Positions 18,043 to 26,291 of a DNA stretch of 64,000 nt are shown here, in pieces (the stretch's first letter is position 1; each line of letters starts with the position of its first letter). The DNA is from Rhodanobacter sp. MP7CTX1 (GTDB taxonomy: Bacteria; Pseudomonadota; Gammaproteobacteria; Xanthomonadales; Rhodanobacteraceae): assembly GCF_014205795.1 (NCBI RefSeq), contig NZ_JACHCN010000007.1:62001-126000 (forward strand). Direction: 5' to 3'. The notes beneath the pieces are model-generated. The model had not been told where the DNA came from. It searched no databases and saw only the letters and a program-made list of their open reading frames with translations. The position numbers and the translations under genes are program-made.

Positions 18043-20096
18043 TCGGCGGTTACCCTGGGTTGGTAGGGAGGTGCGTCAGGAAACAGGCTGCGTCGCAGAC
18101 CGACGGCAGCCACCACACCCGCACAGCGATCGGCGGACGTGGCCATGCGCAGAATCGCTGCGATGACTGCATCCAGACTAACAATGACATTTTCCGGCAA
18201 CACGGGATGACGGCCCTGAGCCAGCCGTGAGAAATAGGTCCCCAGCACGGCCAGAATGTCATATATCTGCCCTGTGACGGCACGGTCCGAGCCAGGCCGC
18301 AGCTGGCGCAGGTCGATAATGCCGACACCGATCTTCAGGTCTCTGAGCGCATCAGTCAGCCTCCATTCCTCCTCGGCGGGAGCCCGGGCGAGGCGCGGCA
18401 ACAGCAGGCCCACCCGATCTAGCATGCGACTGGCCCATTCAGCGCGTTCTGGCATCAATGGTGTCGCGGTGAGGAAGGCCAGCTCCCTCCAGCCTGCACG
18501 CAGGATACGGCGAATCACACTCTGCACCGGAAGCGTACGTGCCAGGCTCAAGCCGATGAGTCCGGAGGTGGCGCCGACCAGAAGTGCAATGTAGGTATTC
18601 ATGAATATGGGGAAGCTGGAAAGGAAAGTCGGCTGGAGGGCAAGGCCTGCACTAAATCCGACCGACATGGCGAGAGCCTTCAAGCCATGTTTCGGCTGCG
18701 CGAAAAAGTATCCGATCGTAAAGATCACCGGGAACAGGGCGGCCGCCAGCATCACGAATCCATCAATGGACGGAAGGATGGCAAATTCGTAAAACACCGC
18801 TACCGGAAGGGCAATCGCGAACCACACGGTCAGCGTCTTTGCCATCGGTGTCGGATCGTCTGCTGCAGCGAACAGCGAGCATGTCACCGCAGCAATGCCG
18901 ATCGCCACTGGACCACTCTCCCAATGCACCGCAACGGTGAAGATGGCGAGGCCGATGATCGTGGCGGCTGCGACCAGTGCCGAGAGAGCCGCGATACCGC
19001 GATCGATATGCAAAGGCCGCGATTGGCGGAGGCTGGGAAGCGATCGCAATGACGCGGCGGCCTGTCTTGCGGGATTGTGTAGCGCCTCCCTCAACACCAA
19101 ACATTCCGCCCAGGTTTGTATCAGTTCGATGAGACGTCCAGCCAGGCTCGCCATCAGCAAGTCGGACCACGTGGATTCGGGCCGCAAGTGGGGCTTCAGA
19201 TTCTCTGCGTCACTGATGAGTTGGTCTTTCGTCAGATGAAAAGTTTGTTCACCGGCCGCTATATCCGCCGTAGCCACCCAGGTGGCGATGCGTTCCAACA
19301 CCGGAGCCATTGTCGACATGTCCGTGCCCTCATCGTCCAGGGCGCGCAGGCGATCTTCAATGGCGCTTGAGAGGGGAAGAAGCACAATGAACCGTTCCTC
19401 CATCGCCCGTAACATGCGACTGCGGACGCCGGCGAATTCGCCTTCAAATTTCAGATTGGTGGCTAGTAGATTGAGCTCGGTGAGGTCGATGGCCGCATTT
19501 CGCGAAATGGGCGCGGACCGGACTGTCGTGAGCGCGCGCAAACCATCACTGACCCAGGAGCGGGCGTCATTCACGATGGAATCCATCTTTGCACGCAGGG
19601 CCGCAGCCACGCTGCGCGGAAGGAAAATGCTGTGCACAACCGCAATGGAGAGGACACCGATGACGATCTCTTCACTGCGCGCCACCGCCGCATCGAAAAT
19701 GACGGTTGGGTCGGTAGCCGCTGGCAAGCCAACCAGAGCCAAGGTATAGCCGGCGAGCATGAAAACGTAGGCGCGTGGTGTTCGGTCGAGCAGCGAGATG
19801 TAAAGACACAGCGCAACCCAGCCTGCCACCGCCAGGATCATCAGCTCCGGCGCGCTGGACAGGCGGGGGATGATGGCCAGCGATCCGAGCAGGCCAATGG
19901 CGGTACCGGCCACGCGATAGCTTGCTTTGGCCCAGATCGCACCAACCAGAGTTTGCGGGGGTTGCGCCAGAAAGACCGTGACCATCGCCCACCACGGATT
20001 GGGCAGGCTCAGACTGAAGGCAACGTACAGCGCCAGGATCACTGCAAGAAAGCAGTTGAGGGCAAAGAAAACCCGATACGTGAGGGTCTGTCCCAT
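18036..20096 (-). CDS. aaeB: FUSC-family inner-membrane aromatic-acid exporter (AaeB-like)
   Basis: The 686-residue protein has two sets of about five to six membrane segments separated by a long soluble region, the FUSC/AaeB architecture. Motifs include NPWWAMVTVFLAQPPQ near the N-terminus, and the second bundle begins around residue 370. The family exports hydroxylated aromatic acids. I choose ATG 20096; a TTG 15 bp upstream is possible. It leads an operon aaeB-aaeX-aaeA-nodT, an order different from E. coli aaeXAB. No LysR regulator is adjacent. Confidence 0.88.
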   Translation of the reverse strand: MGQTLTYRVFFALNCFLAVILALYVAFSLSLPNPWWAMVTVFLAQPPQTLVGAIWAKASYRVAGTAIGLLGSLAIIPRLSSAPELMILAVAGWVALCLYISLLDRTPRAYVFMLAGYTLALVGLPAATDPTVIFDAAVARSEEIVIGVLSIAVVHSIFLPRSVAAALRAKMDSIVNDARSWVSDGLRALTTVRSAPISRNAAIDLTELNLLATNLKFEGEFAGVRSRMLRAMEERFIVLLPLSSAIEDRLRALDDEGTDMSTMAPVLERIATWVATADIAAGEQTFHLTKDQLISDAENLKPHLRPESTWSDLLMASLAGRLIELIQTWAECLVLREALHNPARQAAASLRSLPSLRQSRPLHIDRGIAALSALVAAATIIGLAIFTVAVHWESGPVAIGIAAVTCSLFAAADDPTPMAKTLTVWFAIALPVAVFYEFAILPSIDGFVMLAAALFPVIFTIGYFFAQPKHGLKALAMSVGFSAGLALQPTFLSSFPIFMNTYIALLVGATSGLIGLSLARTLPVQSVIRRILRAGWRELAFLTATPLMPERAEWASRMLDRVGLLLPRLARAPAEEEWRLTDALRDLKIGVGIIDLRQLRPGSDRAVTGQIYDILAVLGTYFSRLAQGRHPVLPENVIVSLDAVIAAILRMATSADRCAGVVAAVGLRRSLFPDAPPYQPRVTAEC

Positions 20097-20249
20097 AGTC
20101 CGGATGTCCAAGCGGGAGCTGGCCTAACGGAACCGGCAACAAGCAAGGCAGTCGTCCGAGAAGCTTTACCCGTCTTCCCGAACAGCTGAACTAAGGCCAC
20201 AAGGCCTATTCCTGAGTCGCCATCCAATTCTGCGCTGCATTCGGAGATT

Positions 20250-20402
20250 ATGAAACCGTCGGATATAGCCAAAACGCCCCATCGAGTCTCGTCCACAGCC
20301 GAGCGGGAAGAGGCGAGCCAAGGCGCTTCGCCGGAGCGGCAGCACGTGGAGCTTCTCCACGAATGCTGGCGCATTCCCTTCGCCGAAGATCTGCCTATCT
20401 AG
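20250..20402 (+). CDS. Hypothetical 50-residue protein
   Basis: A short frame starts at ATG 20250 with GGAG about 5 bp upstream. Third codon positions are mostly G or C, and the product is charged and soluble, ending CWRIPFAEDLPI. I do not recognise it. It could be spurious; the support is only the ribosome site and codon pattern. Confidence 0.3.
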   Translation: MKPSDIAKTPHRVSSTAEREEASQGASPERQHVELLHECWRIPFAEDLPI

Positions 20403-20706
20403 ACCGCTAGCCTGAAGGCACAGAAGCGTCGCCGGGGAAGCGATGCTCTCGTCCTTTCCCTGGCTCAGCCGCGGTTCTCCAGGGTGGCAATGTGATGACG
20501 TATTGCCTCAATCGCGTCACAAGATGTCCGCGTGTAGCGCCTACCGCCCCGTGGCTAGCGCCAAGATCGCTGGCACGCTTCTTGATTGTGCACATCAACA
20601 CGCCGCACTTCGCAAAGCTCGGACGGCGTGATCATGTGGGGAGCTACCGTCGCGTACGGCGAACTCCGTCCGAGCTTTTTGTGGCGCAACAGCGGGGAGT
20701 TCGTGC

Positions 20707-20922
20707 GTGCTTTTGACTTTCATGGTTCTGGACGATAGAAGCGAAAACCTTGACGTCCAATGCGAGATCGACACTCGGGGGGACGAGGTATCTTGGCGCG
20801 CTGAGCTGCGAGGGTCGTCTTCCGTGCGAGGTATGCTCGAGGGGCGCGCCGTCACGGTCGAGGCTGTTCGCGGGCACATTCAAGCCGAGGTCTTCCGGCA
20901 AAAAATCCGCGCACGAGCATGA
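20707..20922 (+). CDS. Hypothetical 71-residue protein
   Basis: GTG start at 20707 is preceded by GGGGAG at 7 bp. The product begins with a short hydrophobic stretch (LLTFMVLDD) and then alternates charged and hydrophobic residues in a beta-strand-like pattern. No family is recognised. It lies in a gene-poor stretch and may be a decayed or species-specific gene. Confidence 0.35.
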   Translation: MLLTFMVLDDRSENLDVQCEIDTRGDEVSWRAELRGSSSVRGMLEGRAVTVEAVRGHIQAEVFRQKIRARA

Positions 20923-21601
20923 CGCTCCAGAACAAGTAATTGGAATAAAAATCGGGAAGGAGTAGGGTCGCGGCAAAGGAGTGTCCCGGGGAATGCCCCA
21001 GATTCCTCCACGGCCCTCGATGCCCTGGCAGCGCGAACCCGCTGCATCGGGTGAGGGCGGTAGCGTCCCTGGTTTTCCATCGGCCAGGCCATGCAGCCCG
21101 TCCGCGCAGGAGGTCCGGACCGCTCCATGCCAGTCAACCAAGACGCAGGTTCACATCTTTACCTACGTCTGGCTTGCTAACGGTCTGGTGGCCCAACATG
21201 AGCCCCGCATCATTGGTAAAGCGACGGGTCAGGCCAAATCTGCGGCCCTGGTCGCCATCGAAAGGCTCTTCATAAGGTGGGGCGTTTCCTACTGCCTGTG
21301 TCCATCGATGGCGGTCTATACCGCGAGGGCCTTCGAGTCGGATGGAAACGCCGATTTGCATGTTTTTTTTAGTCAAGCCATGTCACAAAGCAACAAGACG
21401 ATGTGGATCGCTTCCTCGATGCTACCCACTCCTGGTCTGACGCTCACGAGTAGGTTGTCTGGCCGAGTTGCACATGGGAGATCACCCATGCGAATGCACG
21501 TAGATAGCACTTGTCGCACCACCCACGTCATTCCCTTGGCACCTCTCGCATCGTCAACGTTGACCCAGCGGGTACCAGGTCTTCGCTGGTGCAGTGTCTT
21601 C

Positions 21602-21790
21602 ATGAATGGAGATAACCAGATCCTGAGCACCGATACCGGTGCGCCGCTGGTCGACGACCAGGGCAGCCTCACCGCCGGCCCGTGCGGACCACTACTTCTG
21701 CCGCTCACGTCGCCAACGCGCTGGGCTTTGGGGGAATGGATGGGAAAGAACGAGTTCTACAAAGAAACACCTGCTTTCATCCGCGACTGA
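21602..21790 (+). pseudogene. Catalase N-terminal relic
   Basis: From the ATG at 21602 the frame reads about 30 residues that match the start of haem catalases (KatA/KatE clade): STDTGAPLVDDQGS then TAGPCGPLLL. The catalase usually continues with a helix (EKLAHFDRE) and the VVHAKG haem-side segment, but here the match stops abruptly and the frame ends after about 29 unrelated residues. No catalytic His or Asn and no haem-ligand Tyr are left. The frame is open 621 bp upstream without any catalase similarity. I read this as a truncated remnant of a deleted catalase gene. Confidence 0.7.
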
Positions 21791-21792
21791 GT

Positions 21793-21811
21793 CGTTTCCG
21801 AAATCGAAACG
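21793..21811 (+). promoter_or_regulatory. Inverted repeat upstream of isochorismatase-like gene
   Basis: CGTTTC (21793-21798) and GAAACG (21806-21811) form a 6-bp inverted repeat with 7-bp spacing, 42 bp before the start codon. It may be an operator, but no regulator gene is adjacent, so this is tentative. Confidence 0.35.
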
Positions 21812-21852
21812 TCAGTCGGTTACCGTTGCTACCTGCTTGAATGGAGATCGCC

Positions 21853-22506
21853 ATGACACTCACAGCAAAAGCCACCCCCGGTTCCCAACTTCTAACGCCT
21901 AAGGATCATGCATTGATCCTCATCGACTTTCAGTCGCAGATGTCTTTCGCGACCCATTCGATCGATGCGATCACGCTGCGCAACAACGCCGCCCTGGTTG
22001 CGCGAGCTGCGGCAAGCTTCAAAGTCCCGACCATTCTGACGACGGTCGCGGAGAAGAGCTTCTCAGGCCCCATGTTTGCCGAAGTCACCGATCCATTTCC
22101 GGGCCAGAAGCTGCTTGACCGTACGTCGATGAATAGCTGGGAAGACGCTGGCGTGATCAAGCAGGTGAACGCCATCGGCAAGAGTCGTTTGGTTTTCGCC
22201 GGCTTGTGGACGTCCGTTTGCATCGTCGGGCCCACCTTGTCTGCCATTGAGCAAGGCTATGAGGCATACGTCATTGCGGATGCTTGTGGCGATGTTTCCA
22301 TAGAGGCACATAACCGCGCGATGGAAAGAATGGTCCAGGCCGGCGTGCGGCCAATGACTTCTCTGCAATATCTGCTGGAGCTGCAACGCGACTGGGGACG
22401 CGCCGAGACCTACGACAGCACCACCGGTATCGCCAAGTTGTACGGCGGCGCCTATGGTCTTGGCGTGATCTACGCCAAGACCATGTTCCATAGCGAGGGC
22501 GGCTGA
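21853..22506 (+). CDS. Isochorismatase-family cysteine hydrolase (YcaC-like)
   Basis: The 217-residue protein has the isochorismatase-like fold: the catalytic Asp in ALILIDFQSQMSF, a basic segment before SMNSWED, and the nucleophile Cys in FAGLWTSVCI. Overall it resembles YcaC-type hydrolases, whose natural substrate is uncertain. I use ATG 21853 because GGAG lies 6 bp upstream; an ATG at 21841 is in frame. It heads a same-strand run with XapX, amidohydrolase, DoxX and VOC genes. Confidence 0.85.
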   Translation: MTLTAKATPGSQLLTPKDHALILIDFQSQMSFATHSIDAITLRNNAALVARAAASFKVPTILTTVAEKSFSGPMFAEVTDPFPGQKLLDRTSMNSWEDAGVIKQVNAIGKSRLVFAGLWTSVCIVGPTLSAIEQGYEAYVIADACGDVSIEAHNRAMERMVQAGVRPMTSLQYLLELQRDWGRAETYDSTTGIAKLYGGAYGLGVIYAKTMFHSEGG

Positions 22507-22568
22507 TCTTTCGCAGATGACGCTTGCCATGGTGATGAGCCTTTCGATTCCACCGCGGGAGATCTGAC

Positions 22569-22853
22569 ATGAAGCCTTATCTGTTTTCGCTCGCCGCCGG
22601 CCTGTTGGTCGGTGTGGTCTACGCCCTTGTGCATGTCCGCTCGCCCGCGCCGCCGGTTATCGCACTGGTGGGTTTGCTTGGCATTCTTGCCGGCGAACAG
22701 ATTCCGCCGCTGGTCAAACAGGTGATTGGCCGGCAGGTGAGCACGACCGCATGGGTGGCGCAGCAGGTTAAGCCGCATTGCTTCGGACAGTTGCCACAAG
22801 GCATGCAAACGAGCGCGACCGCCAGGAATACGAATAAGGAGGAAGCGCCATGA
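22569..22853 (+). CDS. XapX-domain small membrane protein
   Basis: The 94-residue protein has two membrane helices: about 4-22, then the XapX hallmark VRSPAPPVIALVGLLGILAGEQ. A soluble tail follows. XapX (DUF1427) proteins are of unknown function. GGGAGATC precedes the ATG. Its stop overlaps the start of the amidohydrolase (ATGA), so the two are coupled. Confidence 0.85.
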   Translation: MKPYLFSLAAGLLVGVVYALVHVRSPAPPVIALVGLLGILAGEQIPPLVKQVIGRQVSTTAWVAQQVKPHCFGQLPQGMQTSATARNTNKEEAP

Positions 22854-24739
22854 ACACCAAGCGTGCCGAGCCGGAACTGCTGTTGCTCAATGGGTGCTTC
22901 GCGACGCTCGATCCGGACCAGCCTAAGGCAAGTGCTGTGGCGATAGCGGACGGAAGATTGGTGGCTGTCGGTGATGACGAAGATGTGCGTGCATTGGCCG
23001 GCGCTGAAACGCGAATCGTCGATCTCGGGGGGCGCTGCGTATTGCCGGGTCTGATCGACAATCACTTGCACATCATTCGTGGCGGCCTGAATTTCAATAT
23101 GGAATTGCGCTGGGACGGCGTACGCTCGCTTGCCGACGCGATGGATATGCTGCGCCGGCAGGTGGCGGTCACACCGCCACCGCAATGGGTGCGTGTGGTT
23201 GGCGGTTTCACTGAGCATCAGTTCGTCGAGAAGCGCTTGCCGACCATCGCCGAACTCAACGCCGTGGCGCCGGATACACCGGTGTTTCTGCTGCACCTCT
23301 ACGATCGCGCGTTGTTGAACGCCGCGGCATTGCGGGCGGTGGGCTACACCAAGGAAACGCCCGAGCCATTGGGCGGCCAGCTCGAGCGGGACAAGGCCGG
23401 CAATCCAACGGGACTGCTGCTGGCCAAACCCAATGCCGCGATCCTGTATGCGACCTTGGCCAAAGGGCCGAAGTTGCCCTTTGACTACCAGCTCAACTCC
23501 ACACGCCATTTCATGCGCGAGCTGAACCGACTCGGCGTGACCGGGGCCATCGATGCAGGTGGCGGCTTCCAGAACTATCCGGAAGACTATGCCGTGATCC
23601 AGAAGCTGTCCGACGACGGCCAGCTGACGATCCGCCTGGCCTATAACCTGTTCACGCAGAAACCGAAGGCGGAAAAGGACGACTTTCTCAACTGGACGAA
23701 AACCTCCAAGTACAAGCAGGGCGACGACTACTTCCGCCACAACGGTGCCGGCGAAATGCTGGTGTTCTCGGCGGCGGATTTCGAAGACTTTCGGCAGCCG
23801 CGGCCCGATATGCCCGAGGCCATGGAAGGCGAACTTGAAGATGTCGTGCGCCTGCTGGCCGAGAATCGCTGGCCATGGCGCATGCACGCGACGTACGACG
23901 AGACGATCAGCCGCGCTTTGGATGTGTTCGAGCGCGTCAACCGCGATATCCCGCTGCAGGGGCTCAATTGGTTCTTCGATCACGCCGAAACGATTTCGGA
24001 AGCATCGATCGACCGTATCGCGGCACTCGGCGGCGGTATCGCCGTGCAACACCGCATGGCCTACCAGGGCGAGTATTTCGTGGAGCGCTACGGCGCGGCC
24101 GTAGCCTCCGCCACGCCACCCATCGCCAAGATGCTGGAGAAGGGCATCAAGGTGTCGGCCGGTACGGATGCCACGCGCGTCGCGTCGTACAACCCCTGGG
24201 TATCGCTTGCCTGGCTGACCACCGGCATGACCGTGGGTGGCCTTCGCCTCTATCCGCAGCGCAACTGTCTGGATCGCGAAACCGCGCTACGCATGTGGAC
24301 TCAGTACGTGACCTGGTTTTCCAATGAAGAGGGCAAGAAGGGGCAGGTCAAGGTCGGGCAACTCGCGGATCTCGTCGTGCCCAGCCGCGATTACTTCGCC
24401 TGTGCCGATAGCGAGATCGCCGACATGACGTCGGACCTGACGATCGTCGGTGGCAAGGTCGTTTTCGCGGCAGGCGGCTTCAGCCATCTGGACGAGACTC
24501 CGCTACCCCCTGCGATGCCGGATTGGTCGCCGGTGCGTGTATTCGGCGGCTACGCAGCCTGGCAGGATGCCACGCCCATGGCGGCGCGCCAGATCCACTC
24601 GAACGCTTGCAGCTGTGCCCACGCATGCTCGATCCACGATCACAGCCACATCAGCGCTTGGTCCGCCAAGCTCCCTATATCGGAGTCAGACCTCAAGTCG
24701 TTCTGGGGTGCGCTCGGATGCGCGTGCTGGGCGGTGTGA
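22850..24739 (+). CDS. Metal-dependent amidohydrolase, YtcJ-like
   Basis: The 629-residue protein belongs to the amidohydrolase superfamily. It has the N-terminal composite domain, the first metal site DNHLHI (about residue 70), a middle barrel with FDHAETISE, and the late Asp in SAGTDATRV. Such enzymes hydrolyse C-N bonds. The C-terminal ~45 residues are rich in Cys and His (ACSCAHACSIHDH), unusual for the family and possibly metal-binding. It is coupled to XapX and followed by a DoxX gene one base after the stop. Confidence 0.87.
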   Translation: MNTKRAEPELLLLNGCFATLDPDQPKASAVAIADGRLVAVGDDEDVRALAGAETRIVDLGGRCVLPGLIDNHLHIIRGGLNFNMELRWDGVRSLADAMDMLRRQVAVTPPPQWVRVVGGFTEHQFVEKRLPTIAELNAVAPDTPVFLLHLYDRALLNAAALRAVGYTKETPEPLGGQLERDKAGNPTGLLLAKPNAAILYATLAKGPKLPFDYQLNSTRHFMRELNRLGVTGAIDAGGGFQNYPEDYAVIQKLSDDGQLTIRLAYNLFTQKPKAEKDDFLNWTKTSKYKQGDDYFRHNGAGEMLVFSAADFEDFRQPRPDMPEAMEGELEDVVRLLAENRWPWRMHATYDETISRALDVFERVNRDIPLQGLNWFFDHAETISEASIDRIAALGGGIAVQHRMAYQGEYFVERYGAAVASATPPIAKMLEKGIKVSAGTDATRVASYNPWVSLAWLTTGMTVGGLRLYPQRNCLDRETALRMWTQYVTWFSNEEGKKGQVKVGQLADLVVPSRDYFACADSEIADMTSDLTIVGGKVVFAAGGFSHLDETPLPPAMPDWSPVRVFGGYAAWQDATPMAARQIHSNACSCAHACSIHDHSHISAWSAKLPISESDLKSFWGALGCACWAV

Positions 24740-24740
24740 G

Positions 24741-25181
24741 ATGAACACCTCGCGATACATCAGCGATACACCGGCCGTCATCGCCGCTATCCTCAGGGCG
24801 CCCGCGACGGTGTGGCTGGCTCGGGTCGCTTTGACCCTACCGTACTGGTGGAGCGGCGTCGACAAACTCCTGCACCCACAGGCAGCTTTGGCCGAAATGC
24901 ATGCGACGGGGTTGCCCGCATCGTGGCTGCTCTATGGACTTATATTGGTCGTGCAGTTGGGCGGATCGCTTGCGATCATTTGCAATCGGTATGCGTGGCT
25001 GGGGGCGGGGGCGCTGGCAGTGTTTACGGCATTCGCCACCTATCTGGCACATGCTTTCTGGAGACTGGACGGCGCGGAACGCTTTGCCGAGATGAACGTT
25101 TTCATGGAACACATTGCCCTGATCGCCGGTATGGCTTTTGCGGCGCTGTACAGCTACGCCGCCAAGAGGCGCGATGTCTAG
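24741..25181 (+). CDS. DoxX-family membrane protein
   Basis: The 146-residue protein has four predicted membrane helices and the DoxX pattern WSGVDKLLHP after the first helix. DoxX proteins are linked to redox or thiosulfate:quinone functions in some organisms, but the role here is unknown. The ATG at 24741 begins one base after the amidohydrolase stop (TGAGATG), so translation is likely coupled. Confidence 0.83.
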   Translation: MNTSRYISDTPAVIAAILRAPATVWLARVALTLPYWWSGVDKLLHPQAALAEMHATGLPASWLLYGLILVVQLGGSLAIICNRYAWLGAGALAVFTAFATYLAHAFWRLDGAERFAEMNVFMEHIALIAGMAFAALYSYAAKRRDV

Positions 25182-25214
25182 GCTCTATCTAACCCATGGC
25201 TCTATCTAACCCAT
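25181..25214. repeat. Perfect 17-bp tandem duplication
   Basis: GGCTCTATCTAACCCAT occurs twice head to tail (25181-25197 and 25198-25214). The first copy begins at the last base of the DoxX stop codon and the second ends 15 bp before the VOC gene start. It looks like a recent slippage or duplication event. Confidence 0.95.
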
Positions 25215-25229
25215 CGGAAGAGGCGCTTT

Positions 25230-26159
25230 ATGGAAATCAAGTCATTCAACAACGTTGTTCGCACGACCATTGCCGTTGCCGTGATCGCGCTTTTGTCGAC
25301 GTCGCCTGTTTCGGTCAGTCTGGCGAAGGAGGCCGCAGCCAACGCTCCGAGCGTCGCCGTCGGTCCGCAATATGACACTACCCATGTCTATATCGCGCCG
25401 GGCGATTTCGATACTTTCGTCAACAGTTTCACAGGCACGTTTGGTGGCCAGCCATCCAAACGCGGCACCTTCAATGTATTGCCGGTACCCAGCAGTACTG
25501 AGGGCCAATACGTGTGGACGCCGGTGGGTACGCTGTCGACGTTCGCCTTCCTGACGCCGATCCCGTATCCGTTCGGTCAGGAACGTACCGGTTACCTGGT
25601 GACCGATATGGATCAGGCGATCAAGGATGCACGCGTCGCCGGTGCCGAGGTGATCGTCGACAAGTTCAAGGATCCGATCGGCCTCGACGCGGTGGTGCAG
25701 TGGCCGGGCGGCGTCAAGATGCAGTTCTATTGGCACTTCACTGCACCGGCCTATGGAGTCCTTGAGACGGTGCCGGACAACCGGATCTATGTGTCGCGCG
25801 ATACGGCGGACGTGTTCGTTCGCGACTGGCTGCGCTTCTCGCATGGAAAGGTGGTTTCCGATGACCGTAAAGCTGACGCGGGCGAAATCGGCAGACCCGG
25901 GGAAACCTATCGGCGAATCCGTATCGAGTCAGGGTTTGGCAAGATGCAGGTCAATGTGACGGACGGGCATCTGCCGTATCCGTTTGGCCACGAAATCAGC
26001 GGCTATGAGGTCAAGGATCTGGACGCAACGCTGGCCAAGGCCGCGTCCAATGGGGCGAAGGTGTTGGTTCCGCGATTCGAGGCCAGCGACCGAAGTTCGG
26101 CCATAGTGCAATTTCCGGGCGGTTACATCGCAGAAATCCACGCGCCAAAAATGCATTAG
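25230..26159 (+). CDS. Exported two-domain VOC/glyoxalase-like protein
   Basis: The 309-residue protein has a signal peptide (about 1-32, ending SLA before KE) and then two VOC-type halves (about 48-165 and 180-305), each with a paired motif (PIPYPFGQE and HLPYPFGHE). VOC proteins bind metals and small molecules; several are dioxygenases or glyoxalases, but some have no catalytic role. It likely acts in the periplasm. Neighbours are DoxX and an outer-membrane porin. Confidence 0.78.
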   Translation: MEIKSFNNVVRTTIAVAVIALLSTSPVSVSLAKEAAANAPSVAVGPQYDTTHVYIAPGDFDTFVNSFTGTFGGQPSKRGTFNVLPVPSSTEGQYVWTPVGTLSTFAFLTPIPYPFGQERTGYLVTDMDQAIKDARVAGAEVIVDKFKDPIGLDAVVQWPGGVKMQFYWHFTAPAYGVLETVPDNRIYVSRDTADVFVRDWLRFSHGKVVSDDRKADAGEIGRPGETYRRIRIESGFGKMQVNVTDGHLPYPFGHEISGYEVKDLDATLAKAASNGAKVLVPRFEASDRSSAIVQFPGGYIAEIHAPKMH

Positions 26160-26291
26160 TTGATGGCTTGTGGCGGCGCGTTTTGAAGAAATCGTTGGGT
26201 GCGCGCCAGCGCTTTTACGAACATCCAAACGCTTGGGGACGACGCCCATGAAACGATTCGACGCCGTGTTGCCGAAGTAGACGGAGTGTCC

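Larger units (their letters stand above)
20097..21601. other. Gene-poor region with only weak small ORFs
   Basis: About 1.5 kb upstream of the aaeB operon holds no recognisable full gene. Overlapping frames on both strands show no known domain. Two short plus-strand frames with ribosome sites are listed separately as hypothetical. A run of eight T at about 21363-21370 lacks an obvious stem. The presence of a catalase relic at its right end suggests decayed DNA. Confidence 0.6.

Noticed and set aside
20981..21790. 269-residue plus-strand ORF as one intact gene
   Set aside because: Only the last part resembles a protein (catalase N-terminus); the upstream 207 codons lack similarity and coding bias, so only the relic was called.
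22619..24052. 477-codon minus-strand frame opposite XapX and amidohydrolase
   Set aside because: Antisense to two recognised coupled genes; no family features.
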